Origin: Chitinophagaceae bacterium
GTDB lineage: Bacteria > Bacteroidota > Bacteroidia > Chitinophagales > Chitinophagaceae
Reading direction: 5' to 3'
Assembly: GCA_019638595.1 (NCBI GenBank)
Contig: JAHBTJ010000001.1
Location: 372,001 to 436,000 of the forward strand
Length of the DNA stretch: 64,000 nt
In this document: positions 37,973 to 47,100 of the stretch, in pieces
How positions within the stretch are numbered: position 1 is the first letter of the stretch
Layout: every line of letters begins with the position of its first letter
Position numbers and translations under genes: made by a program
Notes under the pieces: generated by a model
Databases searched by the model: none
Seen by the model: only the letters and a program-made list of their open reading frames with translations
What the model was told of the DNA's origin: nothing

Positions 37973-39682
37973 TTAATAGCCTGGATTTTGTAGCAGGTCG
38001 CCCGATTTTGCCACCTCACTTTGCGGAATAGGCCACAGGTACATGGCAGGCCTGAAACTGTGCTTACGCACCGTTTCTTTCGTATAAGTAAAACTACCAT
38101 TCGTCTCTTTCTTTACACTCATTCCATACATGGTTTGATTATCGGTCTGGTCTGCAATTTTCCATCTTCTTACATCCCAGAACCTTGATTCTTCAAAGGC
38201 TAGCTCTACCTGCCTTTCGTGATGAATCGCCTCACGCATTTCGTCTTTGCTCATGCCCGTTTTAAGCTGGTAAGGATCAAGTCCCGCACGCTGTCTTATC
38301 GTTTCAACGGCATCATATACTTCCTGCGAAGGGCCGTCATATTCATTCAGGGCTTCCGCATACATCAATAAAATATCTGCATAGCGTATCATGGGATAAC
38401 AGCGGGAAGAGGCTGTCCAGAAATAATTAGGTATGACGTTAATGTTGCACATTTTGGCGCCATAATAACCGGTAGGCGTACCCGCGCCAAAACCATCACC
38501 GTTCGGCTCGCCATTATAGGTATACACGGGGCGCAGCGCATCGTATGCCACATACACCAGCGAACCATTATGGAAAACGGTATAATTAAGCCGGGGATCC
38601 CTGTTGGCATACGGATCAGCGGCATTGTAACCGGAGGCTGCATCTGTTACCGGCAACCCGTTTTTCATTTCAAAAGCATCTACCAGGTTCTGGTAAGGAA
38701 ATGAGCCGGAGGTTGTTGAACCACCGCGTGAAGGCGGCATCCATAAATTTTCGAGGTCTTTGTTATCAGCAGTCATGCGTGCAAAGATGTATTCGCTGTT
38801 CACCCGCTTTTGGAACAACTGGTAAAAACCATACCCTGCTGCAGTTGCATTATCAACATACAAGCTATACTGCCCGAGGTCTATTACGGCTTTTGCTGCA
38901 TCGGCAGCAGTTTTCCAACGGCTGGCATCACCGGTGGGATAACTTACCAGTGCTTTTAATGTTGCATCTTCTGTGGTAGCGCCGCCATTGAACAACGGAC
39001 TTGCCGCATATAACAAAACTCTTGCTTTTAATGCAAGTGCCGCCCCTTTTGTTACCCTTCCATATTCAAGCCCGGCATAGGTTACTGGCAAAAGAGATGC
39101 CGCCAGGTCGCATTGTTCCGCTATATAATTCACACATTCTTCGTAAGTATTTCTTTTGGTATTTATCTGGTCCGGTTCATTATACACGGTATCTCCAACA
39201 AGCGGAATACCGCCATAATGTTTCAACAGGATGGCAGTGTACCAGGCACGCAAAAAAATGGCTTCTCCTCTTGTTCTGTTTTTTAAATGATCAGGAAAGG
39301 AAACCGAAGGCAGGTGTTTGATAAACTGGTTCACTGCCCGTATTTGTGTATAAGAAGTGTTCCATGCATCGGTGGCAATACTGAATGCGGTAACCGAACC
39401 GGAAGCAAACTGGTTGTAAGTGGTAACAACAGTGGATAATGGACCTTCCGCTTCATCGCTGCTCGCGTCAAGCCCGGCAGCGCCCCCAAATCGCGACAGG
39501 CTGAAACTGAAATCTACGTTCGCGTATATATTGGAAAGAAAATCCATTGTACGGGAACTATCGGCAAACACCGATTCCTCGTCAAGGTCGGTGGTGGTGG
39601 TTTTGTCAAGAAAATTTTCTTTTGTGCAGGCCGTAAATAAACAAACACAAGCAGTAATGGCACCAAAGAATAATCGTTTCAT
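37973..39682 (-). CDS. SusD/RagB-type outer-membrane lipoprotein
   Basis: A 569-residue SusD homologue with lipobox LFTAC (cysteine about residue 19). Signature segments are IRAVNQFIKHLPSV, RGEAIFLRAWYTAILLKHYG, ALALKARVLLYAASPLFN, and the end VELAFEESRFWDVRRWKIAD, followed by YLWPIPQSE. Its position is unusual: it comes before the SusC gene, separated from it by the DUF5004 and DUF4961 genes, and no SusC lies upstream. It follows the GH92 gene by 57 bases. Its natural SusC partner may be either of the two downstream. Confidence 0.95.
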   Translation of the reverse strand: MKRLFFGAITACVCLFTACTKENFLDKTTTTDLDEESVFADSSRTMDFLSNIYANVDFSFSLSRFGGAAGLDASSDEAEGPLSTVVTTYNQFASGSVTAFSIATDAWNTSYTQIRAVNQFIKHLPSVSFPDHLKNRTRGEAIFLRAWYTAILLKHYGGIPLVGDTVYNEPDQINTKRNTYEECVNYIAEQCDLAASLLPVTYAGLEYGRVTKGAALALKARVLLYAASPLFNGGATTEDATLKALVSYPTGDASRWKTAADAAKAVIDLGQYSLYVDNATAAGYGFYQLFQKRVNSEYIFARMTADNKDLENLWMPPSRGGSTTSGSFPYQNLVDAFEMKNGLPVTDAASGYNAADPYANRDPRLNYTVFHNGSLVYVAYDALRPVYTYNGEPNGDGFGAGTPTGYYGAKMCNINVIPNYFWTASSRCYPMIRYADILLMYAEALNEYDGPSQEVYDAVETIRQRAGLDPYQLKTGMSKDEMREAIHHERQVELAFEESRFWDVRRWKIADQTDNQTMYGMSVKKETNGSFTYTKETVRKHSFRPAMYLWPIPQSEVAKSGDLLQNPGY

Positions 39683-39739
39683 ATGATTGCTATTAATATA
39701 TAGTCACTCATTTTTTTTACAACCCCTATTAAGCTTCCA

Positions 39740-42016
39740 TTATTTTTTTGAAGAAACCGAGAACGGTTTATCCGCATCGCCGGTTCCGCGGCTGGTATTT
39801 GGCTGATCACTCATGTCAAAATGCAGTATGCCACCGTTAATGATATCATTATAAGTGATCCAGTTATGCGGATAATCAATCCCATTCAGCGTAGCTGACC
39901 GTATATACACATTTTTGGGGCTGTTGTTATTCGCTTCAATAATGAATTGCTTCCCGTTTTCCAGGGTGATGGTGATCTTGTTGAAAACAGGGCTTCCTAT
40001 AACATACTGATCTGTGCCCGGGCAAACCGCGTACAGGCCCAAAGCGCTCAGTACATACCACGATGATGTTTCACCCTGGTCTTCATCGCCCGGAAAACCA
40101 TTTGGCCCGGAGTTATATATTTTTGCCATGATCTCCCGCAACCGCTTTTGAGATTTCCAGGGCTGGCGGCTGTAATTGTACAAATACGCGGCATGCTGTA
40201 CCGGTTCATTGCCGTGCGCATACTGGCCAATATCCTGCAATACCATTTCTTTCATTTCATGGATCTCCTGCCCGTAAGAACCGTATTTTACAGTATTGGG
40301 CGCCGTAAATAAACTATCCAGCTTTGCATTGAATTTCTGTTCACCGCCCATCAGTTGCATCAGCCCGTTGATATCGTGAAATACTGACCAGCTCCATTGC
40401 CAGGGATTACCTTCGGTGAAAGGGTCACCCCATTCAACCGGGTCAAAATCTTCGGGCACCCATTCACCGGTTTTTGTCCTGCCCCGCACAAAACCAACCG
40501 TTGTATCAAAAATGTTCTTATAATTGAACATCTGCCTTTCAAAAATATTTTGATAGAATGCATTGCCGGTAAGTGTCGCCAGTTGATAAGCGCACCAGTC
40601 ATCATACGCGTACTCTAATGTTTTGGCGCCGCTTTCGCCTACTTCTTTATAAGGAATATAACCGAGACTGAACCAGTATTGATGACCCTCTCTCCCGTTG
40701 GAACCACCCCAGGGGCCTTTATTCGTGGCTTCATGGTAATAAGCCTCCAGCGCTTTTGCAGGGTCGAATGTTCGTATACCTTTTACCCATGCATCGGTTA
40801 ATAATGATATGGCATGATTGCCCACCATTACTCCGCTCATACCCGGGTTAGACCAGGTGGGGTAGAAGCCGCACTGCTGCTGCGCATCCAGTAACGATTG
40901 CATATACCTGCCCTCCATTGTCGGGTGAAGCATATTGCTCAACGGGAACTGCGCACGGAACGTATCCCAGAAACCATTATCGGTATACATGTAACCATCA
41001 TGTATTTTAGCATCGTAAGGACTGAAATAATAAGGACTGCCATCTTCTTTTATGTCATAAAATTTATGGCTGAATAAAGACGCCCTGAACAGGCATGAAT
41101 AAAAAGTGGCTTTCTCTTCTTCGGTGCCGCCTTCCACTTTTACACGGCCCAACAAATCATTCCAGGCTTTATCAGCAACTGCTTTTGCATCTTCTAATTT
41201 TCTGAATGAGGCAAGTTCCTGTTTCATGGTCAGCGCTGCCTGGTCCGGGCTTATATAGGACGAAGTAATTTTCGCATTCACCTTAACGCCTTTTTTAAAC
41301 TGTATATAAGCGCCGCGTTTTTCGCCCGAATCAGATAAATTACCTGAAGCTATACTGCCATCTTCATGCTTCCAGGTACCGTATGCAACGAAAGGCTGAT
41401 CAAATTGTATAACAAAATAATTTTTGAATTCCTTCGGGATGAATATGCCGTTGGTAACATAGCCTGTAATCTTTTTTTCTTCCGGTATTATTTGTATGGA
41501 GCTGAATTTGGTGTAGCCGTCAAACACTATAAACGCATCGTCTTTTGGAAAAGTGAACCGCATAAAAGCGCCACGTTCTGTGGGGCTTATTTCCGTGGTA
41601 ATGCCGTTATCAAATTTTACTTTATAATATGATGGCCCGGCCGTTTCATTTTCATGTTTGAAAGAGGATGCACGTTTATCTTCATCTACTACCAGTTTAC
41701 CGGTAACCGGCATTAGTGTGAATACGCCATAGTCGCCCATCCAGGGGCTGCACTGGTGCACCTGTTCAAAGCCGCGAATAGTGGTAGCATTATACGTGTA
41801 TTTCCAGCCATCGCCGTTCTTTCCGGTTTGCGGCGACCAGGAATGCACGGGGAAAGGCATGGCAATAGTTGGATAAACATTACCGTAAGACAAACCCCAG
41901 CTTGAATTAGTGCCCTGCAATGTATTTACATAGTCTACCAAATGTTTTTGCGCAGTGGCATTGCATGCAATAAAAAGAAATACGGTAATCAATATAGTTC
42001 TAAAAAAAGCAGTCAT
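39740..42016 (-). CDS. GH92 alpha-mannosidase
   Basis: A 758-residue exported glycosidase (signal ending CNATAQ). Family GH92 blocks are GTNSSWGLSYGNVYPTIAMP at the start of the mature protein, GFEQVHQCSPWMGDYG, the central catalytic-domain segment DNGFWDTFRAQFPL, and the C-terminal DEDQGETSSWYVLSALGLY with the conserved acidic residues of the active site. GH92 enzymes are calcium-dependent exo-alpha-mannosidases that remove 1,2-, 1,3-, 1,4- or 1,6-linked mannose with inversion. It is the second gene of the minus-strand operon, 30 bases after the sigma-factor gene, and fixes the substrate of the locus as alpha-mannosides. Confidence 0.95.
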   Translation of the reverse strand: MTAFFRTILITVFLFIACNATAQKHLVDYVNTLQGTNSSWGLSYGNVYPTIAMPFPVHSWSPQTGKNGDGWKYTYNATTIRGFEQVHQCSPWMGDYGVFTLMPVTGKLVVDEDKRASSFKHENETAGPSYYKVKFDNGITTEISPTERGAFMRFTFPKDDAFIVFDGYTKFSSIQIIPEEKKITGYVTNGIFIPKEFKNYFVIQFDQPFVAYGTWKHEDGSIASGNLSDSGEKRGAYIQFKKGVKVNAKITSSYISPDQAALTMKQELASFRKLEDAKAVADKAWNDLLGRVKVEGGTEEEKATFYSCLFRASLFSHKFYDIKEDGSPYYFSPYDAKIHDGYMYTDNGFWDTFRAQFPLSNMLHPTMEGRYMQSLLDAQQQCGFYPTWSNPGMSGVMVGNHAISLLTDAWVKGIRTFDPAKALEAYYHEATNKGPWGGSNGREGHQYWFSLGYIPYKEVGESGAKTLEYAYDDWCAYQLATLTGNAFYQNIFERQMFNYKNIFDTTVGFVRGRTKTGEWVPEDFDPVEWGDPFTEGNPWQWSWSVFHDINGLMQLMGGEQKFNAKLDSLFTAPNTVKYGSYGQEIHEMKEMVLQDIGQYAHGNEPVQHAAYLYNYSRQPWKSQKRLREIMAKIYNSGPNGFPGDEDQGETSSWYVLSALGLYAVCPGTDQYVIGSPVFNKITITLENGKQFIIEANNNSPKNVYIRSATLNGIDYPHNWITYNDIINGGILHFDMSDQPNTSRGTGDADKPFSVSSKK

Positions 42017-42046
42017 CCTGGAAAAGTTATGGGTAATGAAATGAAT

Positions 42047-42610
42047 TTATTGCAGGCACAAATTTGTTTTCAGCAGTCTCAGCGCTTTGCTGATGTGTTT
42101 TTCGACCGTGCTCACCGAAATATTCAAATGTCCCGAAATATCTTTATACGAAAGGTCTCTGCCACGGCTTAGCAGGAATGCCTGCTTACATTTTCCCGGT
42201 AACAGATCTATAGAGCGATTGATATGATATGCCAGTTCTTTGGTTTCGTAGATATGGCATGGAGCTGCATCTGAATACGTATAGGTGTAACACAGGTGCT
42301 TGCTGTAGGTATCTCTTACCACCTGCGAGCGAAATTCATTCATTATTTTAAACTTCAGCGCCTGCGACAAATAAGCACGCAGCGATACAGACAATTCAAA
42401 CTCATGCCGCCTGCTGTAAAAGCTGATGAAAATTTCCTGGACGATATCTTCCGCTCTTTGTTTGGATTGAAGATGTTTAGATGCTATTTGCGTGAGCGTA
42501 TGCCAGTAACGGCTGTATATTTCTTCAAAGGCTTTTTTATTGTCCTGCTTTACAAGGTCGAGCAATTCGCCGCCTGAAAGTTGCCGGTAAGCGTTGTTGG
42601 TTGTAACCAT
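42047..42610 (-). CDS. ECF RNA polymerase sigma factor
   Basis: A 187-residue ECF sigma factor. Region 2 is visible as KAFEEIYSRYWHTLTQIA and SKQRAEDIVQEIFISFYSRR; region 4 as LPGKCKQAFLLSRGRDLSYK and ISGHLNISVSTVEKHISKA, which is typical of the Bacteroidota FecI-like group that controls TonB-dependent transport loci. It heads the mannoside operon, 30 bases before GH92. No FecR-type anti-sigma gene lies beside it, which is unusual for this group, so its control must come from elsewhere or from the two-component system nearby. Confidence 0.92.
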   Translation of the reverse strand: MVTTNNAYRQLSGGELLDLVKQDNKKAFEEIYSRYWHTLTQIASKHLQSKQRAEDIVQEIFISFYSRRHEFELSVSLRAYLSQALKFKIMNEFRSQVVRDTYSKHLCYTYTYSDAAPCHIYETKELAYHINRSIDLLPGKCKQAFLLSRGRDLSYKDISGHLNISVSTVEKHISKALRLLKTNLCLQ

Positions 42611-42697
42611 AGCAATCGTTTTTGCTGAACACTGCCTGTAATACAGCGTCCACTCATAAGTGTTAGAAAATAACAGGGGTAAAAAGAATAATTTTAT

Positions 42698-42761
42698 CCT
42701 GTTATCCGGATAATTTTTGTTTCATGTTTGTATTGATTTGTCTCAAAGTAGGATAAATAAG
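42698..42761. repeat. 64-bp repeat, copy A
   Basis: Copy A of a repeat found again at 43686-43749 with four mismatches in 64 bases (begins cctgttatccg, ends ggataaataag). It lies in the 312-base gap between the sigma-factor gene and the DUF6934-type gene; apart from this repeat and the divergent promoters I see nothing else in that gap. Confidence 0.8.
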
Positions 42762-42906
42762 GAGATAGGCAAATAATTGGAGCTCCCCATCGTGTCTCCT
42801 CGTGTAAGGCTTTGTGTGTTGGAGGAGGGATACTGTGGGAGTTTAATTGTGCGTTCCTTATCAAACTTACATATTGTTTATATGGTAATAGTAGACACAC
42901 GAATCT

Positions 42907-42914
42907 TAACTTTG
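42907..42914 (+). promoter_or_regulatory. -7 box TAACTTTG of the DUF6934-type gene
   Basis: TAACTTTG fits TAnnTTTG and ends nine bases before the ATG at 42923, so the transcript would be nearly leaderless. No well-spaced -33 element was seen. Confidence 0.4.
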
Positions 42915-42922
42915 CCGGACTT

Positions 42923-43369
42923 ATGAATTTGCCAAAATACCAACTTTCTTCAAGCCCGGAATTGTCCAGTTATGAGTTCATCAGCGAAGGGCACAAGGGA
43001 CTTATACCTAAACGAATTCAGTTTACGTTAGTCAATCACCAGGGTGTTTACAACCTTGCCTTCGGCGATAAAGATCCGGTAACGGGAGAAATAGATGACC
43101 ATACAATAAGTAATAATGGCGATAGCGAGAAAGTATTATCAACTGTTGTAAGTGCAGTATTTGCATTTCTTGACCAGCATCCGGATGCGTGGATATACGC
43201 TTCAGGCAGTACGGCAACCCGGACAAGACTTTATCAAATGGGCATTTCCAGATTTTTGGATGACATTAGTGAAAACCTTGATATTTATGGGCAGATTGGC
43301 GACCAGTGGTATCCATTTGAACGAAATAAGCCTTATGAAGCTTTTCTGACTAAACGGAAATTTTCTTAA
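42923..43369 (+). CDS. DUF6934-type protein, possible toxin-antitoxin component
   Basis: A 148-residue cytosolic protein from the ATG at 42923 (MNLPKYQLSSS). A frame extension to 42812 is not protein-like, and a -7 box lies between. Readable segments are YEFISEGHKGLIPKRIQF, YNLAFGDKDPVTGEIDD and YASGSTATRTRLYQMGISRF. They match the small Bacteroidota family I recall as DUF6934, usually next to a protein of 50-70 residues. Here such a partner begins ten bases downstream. The pair sits as an island between the two halves of the mannoside locus and has an internally deleted second copy nearby. A toxin-antitoxin-like role is inference from pair structure only. Confidence 0.8.
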   Translation: MNLPKYQLSSSPELSSYEFISEGHKGLIPKRIQFTLVNHQGVYNLAFGDKDPVTGEIDDHTISNNGDSEKVLSTVVSAVFAFLDQHPDAWIYASGSTATRTRLYQMGISRFLDDISENLDIYGQIGDQWYPFERNKPYEAFLTKRKFS

Positions 43370-43378
43370 ATTTGAGGT

Positions 43379-43540
43379 ATGAAAACAATAGAGGAATTAA
43401 ATAACAGCAAAGTGCCAATCGTTATCATAGACCCCAAGTTGGCTGAGCTTGATAAAAAAGTGCTTTTCCCTGAAAAGGTTGAAAAAGCGAAGGCTACGAT
43501 TGCTAAAATTGGACTTCCCGCCAAGAGGCAAAGCCGGTAA
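43379..43540 (+). CDS. 53-residue partner of the DUF6934-type protein
   Basis: A short gene of 53 codons from the ATG at 43379 to the stop at 43538-43540, nine bases after the DUF6934-type stop. The protein begins MKTIEELNNSKVPIVIID and ends IGLPAKRQSR; it is highly charged (many K and E) with one hydrophobic patch VPIVIID and a predicted C-terminal helix EKVEKAKATIAKIG. Its size, charge and tight coupling are what one expects of an antitoxin or small regulatory partner. I recall similar small proteins next to DUF6934 genes, but no function. Confidence 0.7.
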   Translation: MKTIEELNNSKVPIVIIDPKLAELDKKVLFPEKVEKAKATIAKIGLPAKRQSR

Positions 43541-43685
43541 CATTTTGCCGTCCATACCCTCTCCCTGTGTAAAATCTTGACCATAGACGAAAAGGCGCTG
43601 TAGTGATTTTAGTCATGCCTCTTTTATTAATCTATTTCTATTCATATCGCTATTAGCTCAGACCCAACAGCAAACTCAAACCCCA

Positions 43686-43790
43686 CCTGTTATCCGAATA
43701 ATTTTTGTTTCATGTTTGTACTGACTTGTCTCAAAGCAGGATAAATAAGACCACAGCAGTATCCATTTGAACAAAATAAGCCTTATGAAG
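43686..43790 (+). pseudogene. Internally deleted second copy of the DUF6934 cassette
   Basis: Bases 43686-43749 repeat the upstream 64-bp segment at 42698-42761 with four mismatches. Nine bases later, 43759-43790 repeats 32 bases of the 3' end of the DUF6934-type gene (43309-43340) with one mismatch. The about 550 bases normally between are missing, so this is a relic cassette left by duplication and internal deletion. It has no functional frame. Confidence 0.7.
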
Positions 43791-43852
43791 GCGAAGGTGT
43801 TGTATTTTAGCCCGGAGAGCCCGTCCGTACCGGCACGGGCGGACTTAAATGT

Positions 43853-44107
43853 GAATAGCCCTCCGCAACGCGGGGGGTAAGGAACACGAGCCAAAACAAC
43901 CCCCTTGCGGGGTTGAATGTGGGGAACTTAATGTAAAGAAACATTCTATGACGAATTCAAAAGGTTGCTTATAGAAAACGGTATTGAATTTAACGAAAAA
44001 TACCTGCGCTAAACTGCTTCATTCAACCCTTTCAGGGTTGTATCGTTCCTCTGCCTTTTTACCCCCAACTTTGTTGGGGGCTATTCAAATTCAAGCCCTT
44101 CGGGCTT
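43853..44107. mobile_element. Decayed IS200/IS605-like element flanked by inverted palindromic ends
   Basis: Two related palindrome blocks lie in opposite orientation. The left block, 43853-43919, reads GAATAGCC, hairpin (43859-43866 with 43870-43877), GTAAGGAAC, hairpin (43897-43903 with 43909-43915), GAATG. The right block, 44020-44088 read in reverse, has the same order of words with hairpins 44024-44040 and 44062-44080; another hairpin follows at 44093-44107. Between them remains a transposase C-terminal fragment. Subterminal hairpins instead of terminal inverted repeats, plus the Y1 transposase end, indicate an IS200/IS605-type relic. Confidence 0.6.
43932..44012 (+). pseudogene. C-terminal fragment of an IS200/IS605-like transposase
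   Basis: An open stretch of 26 codons ending at the TAA 44010-44012, with an in-frame stop at 43929 before it. The residues ETFYDEFKRLLIENGIEF and then NEKYLR correspond to the known end of Bacteroidota IS200/IS605 (Y1) transposases, of the form KxTFxxEYxxFLKxxxIxYDERY. The rest of the gene, including the HUH and tyrosine motifs, is gone. The identification rests on recall of that ending. Confidence 0.5.
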
Positions 44108-44177
44108 CCCCCCCGTACCTCAAATTATTAATTAGCCTTGTGGTTAGTTATTTTTATTTTTATTGCATATTTGCCTT

Positions 44178-47100
44178 ATGAGAAGGTGCTTAGCATTACT
44201 GCTGATGATGATCTTTGGGTTTTTCGGAACTACATATGCACAGCCCTATTATTTTACACATTACCAGGTTGAAGACGGGCTTTCCAACAATGCGGTGCTT
44301 TGCATCATGCAGGATCATCTCGGCTTTATGTGGTTTGGCACAAGGGATGGGCTGAACAGGTTTGACGGGCTTTCTTATAAAATTTTTCGCAACAATCCAT
44401 CTGATAAAAAAAGTATCGGCAGCAATGCGATCATGAGCTTATCAGAAGGCAATGATAAAAAAATATGGGTAGGCACAGAAAAGGGATTGTTTGTATTTGA
44501 CCAGCTAACAGAAAGCTTTAGCCAGCTCAAATTTGCGGGTAACGGTTCTGTACAATCGGTAAAAGCTGATGATGATGATATATATTATATCACGCTCTAT
44601 ACGCTCTACCGGCACAATACAAAAACCAATACCACCAAACAATTTATTATTAATAAAGAAGTTACCGCTTACAATATTTTGCATGATGGAAGCTTGTGGG
44701 TTACCACTTCTTCAGGCGTTATTGCAAAATACAATGCATCAACCGATGGTTTCGACGAGCCTTACGACCTCTTCAGTCATTCAGGTTATGTCGTATCTAA
44801 ATGGATACAATCCATCTATGAATTGGGGGACGGCAGGTTGCTGGTAGGCACATCAAACCAGGGATTGAAGCTATTTGATATAAAAAACGCGTCATATAAA
44901 GACCTGCTGACGCTGAATGCAGATAAGTCGGATATTATTGTGCGTGATATTATCGCCGTTAATAAGGAAGAATACTGGATGGCAACACAATCCGGCATTT
45001 ATATTTTAAACCTGCAGACCGGCGCCATCAATAACCTGCATAAGGAATTTGATCCGTATTCTTTGTCGGACAATATTGTACAAACGCTTTGTATGGATAA
45101 GCAGGGAGGGATTTGGGCCGGCACTTATTTTGGCGGCGTTAATTATTATCCAAAGCAGGCTCTTGTTTTTAAAAAATATTATCCTAAAGCCAATGAAAAT
45201 TCTATCAGCGGTAATGCCGTTAGCGAAATTCATGAAGATAAAAACGGCATGCTGTGGATAGGAACAGAAGATGCAGGATTAAATAAATTCAATCCGCAAA
45301 CTGGCAATTTTATCAACTTTAATCCCGCGCTGGATAAACAAACCATCTCTTATTCCAATATACACGGGTTGCTGGTAGATGATGACAGCATTTGGGCCGG
45401 CACTTACCTGCACGGACTTGATCTGTTAAAAAGCGATGGCAGGAGGCTGTATAATTACAACACGCTGAATTCTTCCATCGGCAGCAATTTTATCAACGCT
45501 TTACTTAAAACAAAAAAAGGTGAAGTAATCGCGGCGACAGACAAAGGCGCATATACCTATTTACCTGCTGCGAATAATTTTGAGCGCATTAACGCTTTGC
45601 CTAAAGCATTTTTCCGTGTATTATACGAAGACGACAAGGGCAATATATGGGGCGGCACCTATGGCGATGGCACTTATATTTATAATCCTTCAACCAACAA
45701 AACAGAACATATTCTTTTCTCTATCAATGGCAATCAAAGTATAGCCTGTAATATCATCAACTACATTTACAGCGATGCTAAAGGCATAATATGGTTTGCT
45801 ACCGAAGGCGGGCTTTGTGCATATAAGCCCGGCGAAAATGGTTTGCATATTTATACTTCCAGGAACGGTTTGCCGGCAGATGTAGTATATGCTATTCTTG
45901 AAGACGATCACCATAATCTATGGATAAGCACTTCAAAAGGTTTGTCAAGATTTACGCCCGCAACAAAAGCAATAAGAACATTCAATAAATCGCAGGGATT
46001 ATTAACGGACCAGTTCAATTATCGTTCTGCGTGTAAAGACAGCAGGGGCATCATGTATTTTGGAAGTGTAAAAGGGTTGATCAGTTTTAATCCCGATTCC
46101 ATCAGCAATAATAATTTTGCCGCGCCGGTATATATCACGGGCTTCCAGGTGTATAATAAAGAACTGCCGATTGATGCCGGTAGCTCGTCGCTTAAGCAAT
46201 CCATTACATTTACAGATAAAATTGTGCTCACACACGATCAATCCTCTTTTAGTATTGATTTTGCCGCGCCTGATTACAGCGCTCCATCCAATATTGCCTA
46301 TGCCTATAAAATGGAGGGATTGGATAAGGGATGGACTTATCTCAGAAGTAACCGCAAAGCCTATTTTACAGCATTAAAAGCCGACAGCTATACCTTTATT
46401 GTAAAGCGCACAGATGATAATACCGGAAAAGATAAGCTTACGCAACTTGAAGTAGAAATACTGCCGCCTTTCTGGCAAACCTGGCAGGCTTATTTACTGT
46501 ATATAATACTGGCGCTGCTGATAACATTTTTCATTGTAAAATTTTTTATTGACCGCTCAAGGGCAAGAAACCGGCGCAGGTTGGAAAAGCTCGCTTATGA
46601 AAAAGAAAAAGAAAATTATGAAGACAAGATTAATTTTTTTACAAACGTGGCCCATGAAATTAAAACACCGCTCACCCTGATAAAAGGCCCAATGGAAAAC
46701 ATCATGGACCAGATTGATGAAGTGCCCACTATTAAATTAAGCGTTGAATTAATGAGCCGTAATACCGACAGGCTGATGCAGCTCGCCAATCAACTGCTTG
46801 ATTTCAGGAAGATTGAAATGAACGGTTTTCATCTCAGTTTTAACAAAACAAATATCACGGATCTGCTGTACGATAATTTTTTACGATTTAAACCTTTTGC
46901 TGATCAAAAGAAAATTACCATTGAAATCAACCTGGTTGAAAATTTATTTGCTTATGCAGACGAAGAGGCGCTGAACAAAATATTCAGTAATCTTATTGAT
47001 AATGCTATAAAGTATGCAAATAAATGCGCTTCCGTTAATCTGAGCTATGCTGATGATAAAAAAGAAAAATACAGGTTAACCTGTTCAAATGACGGCTTTA

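Noticed and set aside
42694-42900. Minus-strand frame ending in a KIIRITG-like motif, repeated at 43676-43894
   Set aside because: The similarity comes from the 64-bp DNA repeat itself, not from a conserved gene; no other protein features are present.
43541-43685. A longer small gene continuing after the 53-residue frame
   Set aside because: The stop at 43538-43540 is clear and no further start with coding character follows before the repeat.
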